NCBI RefSeq assembly: GCF_007673525.1
Contig: NZ_VDZU01000001.1
Coordinates: 3,321,911-3,385,910 of the forward strand
DNA length: 64,000 nt
Direction of reading: 5' to 3'
DNA from: Fictibacillus phosphorivorans
GTDB taxonomy: Bacteria > Bacillota > Bacilli > Bacillales > Fictibacillaceae
In this document: positions 59,045 through 64,000 of the stretch, piece by piece
Layout: the number at the start of each line of letters is the position of its first letter
Numbering within the stretch: position 1 is the stretch's first letter
The notes under the pieces: generated by a model
Databases searched by the model: none
Seen by the model: the letters and a program-made list of their open reading frames with translations, nothing else
Told to the model about the DNA's origin: nothing
Program-made: the position numbers and the translations under genes

Positions 59045-59145
59045 GAAAGCCACCTCCTTTGATATTCTGTACACTATCCTATGCATGACCCGTAATTCAC
59101 GCATAGGCATTCGCCCTTTAAATTAATTTAAATTTCTATTCACCA

Positions 59146-59238
59146 TCAATAGCAGTAACAAGCTCCAATAATGATGAGAAGGATAAAAAGAACTAAGATT
59201 AGTGCTAATCCTCCCCCATGACCGTAACCATAACCCAT
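59146..59238 (-). CDS. YjcZ family sporulation protein, copy 2
   Basis: A 30-residue peptide: GYGYGHGGG head, hydrophobic [17 protein letters not shown] and CY end. Three ATGs in a row (59244, 59241, 59238) follow GGGAGGT; the last is best spaced. Tandem with copy 1, both on minus and divergent from prsA. Expected to be spore-coat or forespore membrane related. Confidence 0.8.
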   Translation of the reverse strand: MGYGYGHGGGLALILVLFILLIIIGACYCY

Positions 59239-59417
59239 CATCATACCTCCCTTTTCTTTCTCCATATCATATAGTGATACGCCCTATTGTGATTAGACGA
59301 ATGACCCGGTTTTTTAAATTTTTTTATTAAAATCGTGTAGAATACCCGAAAATACTGGATTTATAATGTGTAAATTTTCTCATATTTCATTTATTGAATA
59401 GGAATACCCATAACGTT

Positions 59418-59428
59418 TATGCTATAGT
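59418..59428 (+). promoter_or_regulatory. extended -10 promoter of prsA
   Basis: TATGCTATAGT fits an extended -10 (TRTGN TATAAT with one mismatch) 42 bases before the prsA ATG; a clear -35 is not needed for such promoters. Confidence 0.45.
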
Positions 59429-59470
59429 AAGAGTTGTTAAATTATTACTTCACAGTAGGAGTGTTTGAAA

Positions 59471-60364
59471 ATGAAAAAATGGATGTTATCAATTGGACTC
59501 ACAGCGGGACTAATTTCATTATCCGCTTGTAATAATGCTGGTGGTGCTGATTCAGAAGCCATCGTAGAATCTAAAGCAGGAGATATCACGAAAGAGCAAT
59601 TCTACAATAAGATGAAGGAACAGTACGGGGATCAAGTTCTTAATCAAATGATCGACGAAATGGTGCTTGAAGATAAATATAAAGTAACAGACAAAGAGAT
59701 TGAAAAAGAAACAGATAAGATCAAAGAAGAGCTTGGTGGCGAGGATGCTTTCAAACAAGCACTTGAACAAAACGGCTTATCTGACGAAAAACAGCTAAAA
59801 GAACGCATCAAGTCTATGCTTTTAAATGAAAAAGCAGCAACAGAAGGTGTTAAAGTTTCTGAGGATGAAATGAAAAAAACATTCGAAGAAAAATACAAAA
59901 CAGAAGTTAAAGCGAGCCACATTCTTGTAGAAGATGAGAAGACGGCTAAAGAAGTTCAAAAGAAATTGAACGAAGGCGGAGACTTTGCTAAATTAGCAGA
60001 AGAATACTCTAAAGACCCTGGTTCAAAATCAAAAGGTGGAGACCTTGGCTTCTTCGGTAAAGGCGCAATGGTTCCTGAATTCGATAAAGTTGCTTTTACC
60101 CTTGAAAAAGGAAAAACAAGTGAACTGGTTAAATCTGATTATGGTTACCACATCATTAAAGTAACGGACAAGCGTGAAAACAAGTTCGAAGACAAGAAAG
60201 AACAGATCGAACAAGAGCTTAAGCAACAAAAAGCGAAGCCTATCACTGAGATCTTAGAAAGCCTGAAGAAAAAAGCGGATGTTAAAGTAAAAGATAAAGA
60301 ATTAAAAGAAAAGATGGAAAAGAAAGCTGAACAACCTCAAATGCCACAAATGCCTCAACAATAA
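59471..60364 (+). CDS. prsA: extracellular foldase PrsA (peptidyl-prolyl isomerase lipoprotein)
   Basis: Folding factor for secreted proteins, lipid-anchored on the outer face of the membrane; 297 residues. Signal peptide with lipobox SLSAC (Cys near 21), a helical N-domain, then the parvulin domain (KASHILVEDEKTAKEVQKKL in part, GGDLGFFGKGAMVPEFDKVAFTL in part, YGYHIIKVTDK) and a lysine/glutamine-rich tail with PQMPQMPQQ. ATG 59471 with GGAG 9 bases upstream; TTG 59465 is an in-frame alternative. Confidence 0.93.
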   Translation: MKKWMLSIGLTAGLISLSACNNAGGADSEAIVESKAGDITKEQFYNKMKEQYGDQVLNQMIDEMVLEDKYKVTDKEIEKETDKIKEELGGEDAFKQALEQNGLSDEKQLKERIKSMLLNEKAATEGVKVSEDEMKKTFEEKYKTEVKASHILVEDEKTAKEVQKKLNEGGDFAKLAEEYSKDPGSKSKGGDLGFFGKGAMVPEFDKVAFTLEKGKTSELVKSDYGYHIIKVTDKRENKFEDKKEQIEQELKQQKAKPITEILESLKKKADVKVKDKELKEKMEKKAEQPQMPQMPQQ

Positions 60365-60378
60365 TGGTATGATATATG

Positions 60379-60410
60379 AAAACCAGACCTTTGATGGGGT
60401 CTGGTTTTTG
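60379..60410 (+). terminator. terminator of prsA
   Basis: AAACCAGACC pairs with GGTCTGGTTT around 8 bases, followed by TTTG and more T. Confidence 0.88.
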
Positions 60411-60477
60411 TTTTGTACTTATATAGAAAGGCTATGGGACATCAAAATTGGATGCAATAGCCACAGAGAAGTTACAG

Positions 60478-60575
60478 ATCACATAAAAATTGTGGTGAAT
60501 CACATAAAAATCATGGTGAATCACATAAAAAAAACACGTCATCACATAAAAATGGCGTATCATCATATAAAATGA
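60478..60575 (+). repeat. 21-bp periodic array, ATCACATAAAAA core, five units
   Basis: ATCACATAAAA starts at 60478, 60499, 60520 and 60541, with ATCATATAAAA at 60562, exactly 21 bases apart. It is the reverse complement of the array at 2.6 kb and also has a degenerate last unit. It lies between the prsA and yhaL terminators. Confidence 0.88.
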
Positions 60576-60618
60576 TAATATCACTCGAACATACCTACCC
60601 TAGAAAGACAGAACAATC

Positions 60619-60643
60619 AAAAGACCTGCTCTTAGCAGGTCTT
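60619..60643 (-). terminator. terminator of yhaL
   Basis: AAGACCTGCT pairs with AGCAGGTCTT around 3 bases, followed by UUGAUU on the minus strand. Confidence 0.8.
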
Positions 60644-60653
60644 ATCCTTAATT

Positions 60654-60992
60654 CTACAGACGATTTGAGTCATCATGATAATGATCTTCATCCCCTGCTG
60701 CTGCGACTAAATCCTCTGCATCATCATCTTCAGCGGAAGGCTGAGCCTTTGCTCTCTCAATACGCTCCATGTATACTCTGCCTTCTTCTTCAATTACTCT
60801 TTGCTCGATTTCACGATCTTCTTGGAACAATGTAACGATCCGATAACCACTATAGATAATGCCGCAAAGCACAAAATACATCCACCATGGAGTCATAGTA
60901 AAGAAGTTGCCCACTCCAGCTGAATATTCTTTTAACACAAAGGCAGCTATGAGTATGGCACCGAAAAATAAAGCAGCGTATCCTTTCATCAT
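60654..60992 (-). CDS. yhaL: sporulation protein YhaL
   Basis: A 112-residue protein with two N-terminal hydrophobic segments (ALFFGAILIAAFVLKEY near 7-23 and WWMYFVLCGIIYSGYRIVTLF near 36-56) and an acidic tail. The stretch WWMYFVLCGIIYSGYRIV to EGRVYMERIERAK matches YhaL of B. subtilis, which lies beside prsA. The extra N-terminal segment makes it longer than the 70-residue B. subtilis protein. GGGGGAG precedes two ATGs (60992, 60989). Confidence 0.8.
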   Translation of the reverse strand: MMKGYAALFFGAILIAAFVLKEYSAGVGNFFTMTPWWMYFVLCGIIYSGYRIVTLFQEDREIEQRVIEEEGRVYMERIERAKAQPSAEDDDAEDLVAAAGDEDHYHDDSNRL

Positions 60993-61053
60993 TTAACTCC
61001 CCCTTATTAGACAAGCTTTTAATCCAGTCTATGAGGGAAAATTAAAAGTTATG

Positions 61054-62364
61054 TCATGAAAGTACAGGTTCAGCTTTAGATTCTTTTTCCTTTTTGTTGG
61101 ACTCCATTTTTTTATCAAACGCACGGAACATCAAGTAATAGAGTCCTGCACTCATTACTGCTAATACAAACAGAAGGTAGAACGTATTTTCAAAACCAAT
61201 CCACATCGTTAATGGAATAGAGATCGGTGCGATCGTACGTCCGATTGTAAAGCGCAGACCCGCTGCAGCAAAGTACTGCCCTCTCATGTTTTCGGGCGCT
61301 AGCTTAGAAATAAAGCTTTCTTGGATCCCAACTACCATCAGTTCAGCCGTTGTAAAGATGACCATCGCACCAAAAAGGATCCACATCATCGTCGTACTTC
61401 CAAACACTAGCATCGACACACCATATAGAAGTGCAGAAAGAATAAATACCCTGCCTTCTTTGAATCGATTCATCCATTTAGCCATCCAAACTGTACATAA
61501 CGCTACCATCAATCCGTTAAGCGAGATCAGATAACCAAAAACCTTTTCACCCGTTAACGAAATATCCCAATTGCCAATTGCAAAAAGCGATTGTTCTGGT
61601 ACTTTTTCCGTTGTATAAACAGCTAGGAGTAGATCCATTTGCATGAAGGTCTGAGCTACAAGAATACCTGCTAAGATAAATAACAAGAATAATTTATCAC
61701 TCGCGATCACTCGATAGTCTTTCAACTGTTCGCCGATCGCCTGGAACCAATTCTTATCAGTCCCTACTTGTTCTAATACTTCTTTCTTTACCGGAACCGT
61801 TTCACGAATGTATTTTGCTAACACGACGGCTAACACAACGCTTACGAGCAAACATGCTAGCAATAATTCAAAACGGTAAGAGAAAAAGAAGATACTCCCT
61901 AAGACAGGGCCAAAGACCACCGATATATTGATCGATGTGTAAAACACTGCAAACACTTCACTTCTATGCTTTTCTTCTACAACGTCTGCGATCATCGCAT
62001 GACTAGCTGGCCAATATAGTGAACCAAACAATCCTAACGCTGAAAACGCAATAAACGTTAAGATCGGTGAATCCATCCACGGTGAGTTAGCAAGACAGAA
62101 AAATATAAACGTTGCTGCCTGGCCCCAAGCCGAGATTACCATCATCTTCTTTCGTCCATATTTATCCGCACAATAGCCACCTACAAGGTTTGTGATGACG
62201 CCGACAACTTGTGACAGGACTAATAAAATACCAGCTGTTGTTTTTCCCATTTCATCTGAAAAGTAAATCGCCATAAACGGGAAGAACATCCAAAACAATA
62301 GATTTACAAAAAACTCTCCAATTAAACGAACCTTTAAATTAGCATCCCAATCTTTCCATCTCAT
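61054..62364 (-). CDS. MFS transporter
   Basis: A 436-residue major facilitator with 12 predicted helices. Signature loops are present: GYCADKYGRKKMMV near 64-77 (the family A motif), LGLFGSLYWPASHAMIADVVEEKHR (in part) near 110 and FGPVLGS. Drug or metabolite exporter; substrate unknown. ATG 62364 is preceded by AAGGAAG at 11 bases; GTG 62373 is an alternative. Inserted between yhaL/prsA and yhaM relative to B. subtilis. Confidence 0.85.
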   Translation of the reverse strand: MRWKDWDANLKVRLIGEFFVNLLFWMFFPFMAIYFSDEMGKTTAGILLVLSQVVGVITNLVGGYCADKYGRKKMMVISAWGQAATFIFFCLANSPWMDSPILTFIAFSALGLFGSLYWPASHAMIADVVEEKHRSEVFAVFYTSINISVVFGPVLGSIFFFSYRFELLLACLLVSVVLAVVLAKYIRETVPVKKEVLEQVGTDKNWFQAIGEQLKDYRVIASDKLFLLFILAGILVAQTFMQMDLLLAVYTTEKVPEQSLFAIGNWDISLTGEKVFGYLISLNGLMVALCTVWMAKWMNRFKEGRVFILSALLYGVSMLVFGSTTMMWILFGAMVIFTTAELMVVGIQESFISKLAPENMRGQYFAAAGLRFTIGRTIAPISIPLTMWIGFENTFYLLFVLAVMSAGLYYLMFRAFDKKMESNKKEKESKAEPVLS

Positions 62365-62786
62365 GCTGTCCACTTCTTCCTTTTTGTTATTTCCGACACT
62401 GTTGATTTATCTGATCCAACTTTTGAGCAGTCACCTTCATAAGCAAGCCGTGAATACAGCAATTTTTCCAATGAGAGCATAGAAAAAAGCCTATGAGTAT
62501 ACACAGTCACATGTGCATACCATAAGCTTTTCGTTAAAAAGGCTCGGGATGACACATGGAGAGATTGCTCAAAAGCAGGTAGAATCGCATAGCAAAATAA
62601 GCCTTCCCAAATGGGACTAGACGTTATTTAGCTTGCTTTCTTACCTTACCTTGAACAATGCTAACCATGAGTCATTGCCTCCTAAAATTTCGTTTCTTAA
62701 CTTCCAATTCCAAATTTACCATAACTCCCATTTTTACACAATGGGTTAATTTTATTAATATTGGTGCTTCGTTGTCCTTGTCAGTT
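62365..62786. other. intergenic region upstream of the MFS gene, no firm gene
   Basis: It presumably carries the MFS promoter. One 14-codon frame (ATG near 62671, minus strand, after GGAGG, encoding MVSIVQGKVRKQAK) is the only ORF with a ribosome site; it may be a leader peptide or chance. Confidence 0.4.
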
Positions 62787-62915
62787 GTTGATTTCCGTTT
62801 CAGGTTGTTCGCTTTCCGCGGGGCAGGCGGTGAGCCACATTCGTACGTTTCACTTTTAAGTGTCTCACCTGCCCGCCTGTCCCGCAGGAGTCTCACACCT
62901 TCCACTACAATCAAC
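62787..62915. repeat. Element E: 129-bp palindromic repeat
   Basis: Starts GTTGATTTCCGTTTCAGG, contains GCTTTCCGCGGGGCAGGCGG and GTCTCACCTGCCCGCCTGTC (each 20 bases), ends CCACTACAATCAAC. The GCAGGCGGTGAG and CTCACCTGCCCGCC parts can pair, giving a long hairpin. It is the least decayed copy in the window. Confidence 0.78.
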
Positions 62916-62983
62916 TTATCAAAGAAGACAATAAAAACGATTAATAGCAAAAAACACTACAACACTGCCTTTATAATAGGGCC

Positions 62984-63943
62984 TTAATTTTTCGCAAATT
63001 CCCCTTGGAACAACGGTTTGTATAACGATCGATTTTCTAGAGCGAACTGCTTATCTGTAAATTCTCCAGGCTGTACCTTTTCGAGTGCGCGGTCCATCAT
63101 ATTCATTCTAGCATCAAAATTATCGATCATATGAAGGATCTCTGCTTCACGAATCAACGGCGCTTTAGGGCTTCCCCACTCAGGTTTACTGTGGTGACTT
63201 AAAACTAGATGCTGAAGGACGGTTACTTCTTCTCCTTCGATCTCTAACTCATCTGCCGCCTTTCCGATCTCGTTCACCATGATTGTAATGTGACCGAGCA
63301 GCTTTCCTTCGAGTGTGTAAGACGCAGCAACTGGTCCTGACAACTCGATGACTTTTCCAAGGTCATGCAGGATGATTCCAGAATAAAGAAGATCCGTATC
63401 TAGAGACGGATAGAGTTTGCTGAATGCTTTTGCCATATCCAACATGGATACAACATGAAAAGCAAGACCTGATACAAACTCATGGTGGTTCTTAACCGCA
63501 GCAGGGTATTCTAGAAATTCAGCTTGATGTTTCTTTAATAAGTGTCTTGTGATTCGTTGGATATTTGGATTCTTCATCTCAAATATGTATTTGGTGATCG
63601 TCTCTACCATCGCGTCTTGAGATAATGGAGCTGTTTCAAGAAAATCACTAACCTTAACACCATCTAGTTCCGTTGCAGGGCGAATGGCTTTAAGCTTTAA
63701 CTGCATTTTTCCTCTGTAGTTCCCCATCTCACCAGCTAGTTTTACGATAGCTTGAGCTGCGTAGAGCTCTTCATCTTCTGGTGAACTATCCCATAGTTTT
63801 GCCTCCACATCACCTGTTTGATCTTGAAGGATCAGCGTCAAGAATGGTTTACCATTACTTGCCGTCCCTTTTACAGATGATTTGATAAGAAAGAAACCAT
63901 CTACGACCTCTCCTACCTTATAAAACGCAAGTCCTTTTTTCAT
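62984..63943 (-). CDS. yhaM: 3'-5' exoribonuclease YhaM
   Basis: An RNA exonuclease of 319 residues: N-terminal OB fold ([32 protein letters not shown] in part, near 13-44) and an HD phosphohydrolase domain with [16 protein letters not shown] near 153-168, HDLGK near 194-198 and [13 protein letters not shown] near 246-258. Matches YhaM of B. subtilis in length and order, and it is near prsA there as well. Ribosome site AAAGATG before the ATG is weak; a GGGGTG lies further up. Confidence 0.92.
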   Translation of the reverse strand: MKKGLAFYKVGEVVDGFFLIKSSVKGTASNGKPFLTLILQDQTGDVEAKLWDSSPEDEELYAAQAIVKLAGEMGNYRGKMQLKLKAIRPATELDGVKVSDFLETAPLSQDAMVETITKYIFEMKNPNIQRITRHLLKKHQAEFLEYPAAVKNHHEFVSGLAFHVVSMLDMAKAFSKLYPSLDTDLLYSGIILHDLGKVIELSGPVAASYTLEGKLLGHITIMVNEIGKAADELEIEGEEVTVLQHLVLSHHSKPEWGSPKAPLIREAEILHMIDNFDARMNMMDRALEKVQPGEFTDKQFALENRSLYKPLFQGEFAKN

Positions 63944-64000
63944 CTTTCACCCCGCCTTTCTTTGCTTTAGTATAGCATATCCGTCTATTTAACTACTTGT

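Noticed and set aside
60369..60575. 68-codon ORF over the 60.5-kb array
   Set aside because: It begins in the prsA terminator region; the HIK heptads simply reflect the 21-base period.
62671..62950. 92-codon ORF downstream of yhaM
   Set aside because: Overlaps repeat element E for most of its length and has no ribosome site.

Overview
The window looks like a chromosome segment of an aerobic, spore-forming member of the Bacillaceae. Shine-Dalgarno sequences are strong (AGGAGG type), TTG and GTG starts are common, and the right half keeps the gene order of the Bacillus subtilis yhaM-prsA-hpr-serC-hit-ecs-pbpF-hemEHY-yhgDE-yhfI-lplJ region in reversed orientation. Sporulation-associated small genes (yhaL, two YjcZ-type genes) and a KinB-like kinase agree. 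I cannot fix the genus from sequence alone; a Fictibacillus-like organism is my guess.

1-8.2 kb: a phenylalanine dehydrogenase and the 5' part of a 2-oxo acid dehydrogenase E1 alpha gene lie under a perfect cre site. Next come a hotdog thioesterase, a HIT protein, and an SDR gene followed by an AhpC/TSA-like redox gene. That redox gene is interrupted by one in-frame TGA exactly where the active-site cysteine should be, with a SECIS-like hairpin just downstream: a candidate selenoprotein and the most striking item here. An NSS symporter, a nitronate monooxygenase-type flavoprotein and a PaaY-like hexapeptide protein follow.

7.2-19.2 kb: an aerobic phenylacetate (paa) cluster on the minus strand. 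It has paaK (ligase), paaABCD (epoxidase), an EthD-type protein, paaF, paaG, an aldehyde dehydrogenase, paaH, paaJ, another crotonase and paaX. There is no paaE and no fused paaZ. A shared 21-bp near-palindrome lies before paaA, before paaK and in the paaX upstream region, so it is a candidate PaaX operator. Together with phenylalanine dehydrogenase and the E1 gene, the locus could take phenylalanine via phenylpyruvate and phenylacetyl-CoA to central metabolism.

19.7-33.3 kb: lipoate ligase, an MBL hydrolase, a LysR regulator with quinone/electrophile-type redox genes, a LacI-controlled sugar ABC transporter with cre sites, a lone amino-acid ABC ATPase, and an OpuF-like compatible-solute transporter with a permease/binding-protein fusion.

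33.5-64 kb: yhgE with its TetR regulator, a KinB-like kinase, hemY-hemH-hemE, pbpF, hmoB, a lipid kinase, a PAP2 phosphatase, a ferritin-like protein, ecsC, a berberine-bridge-type oxidase, ecsB-ecsA, a PCYCGC lipoprotein, a possible small RNA locus, hit, serC, trpP with TRAP-like triplets, yhaH, hpr, yhaI, small sporulation and membrane genes, prsA, yhaL, an MFS transporter and yhaM.

Two repeat systems cut across the window. Five intergenic arrays carry a short fixed core repeated at 20-21 bp with variable filler (2.6, 19.6, 30.4, 41.4 and 60.5 kb). Five copies of a roughly 130-bp imperfect-palindrome element are present (11.2, 11.6, 52.6, 53.6, 62.8 kb), two of them enlarged by a second nested repeat.
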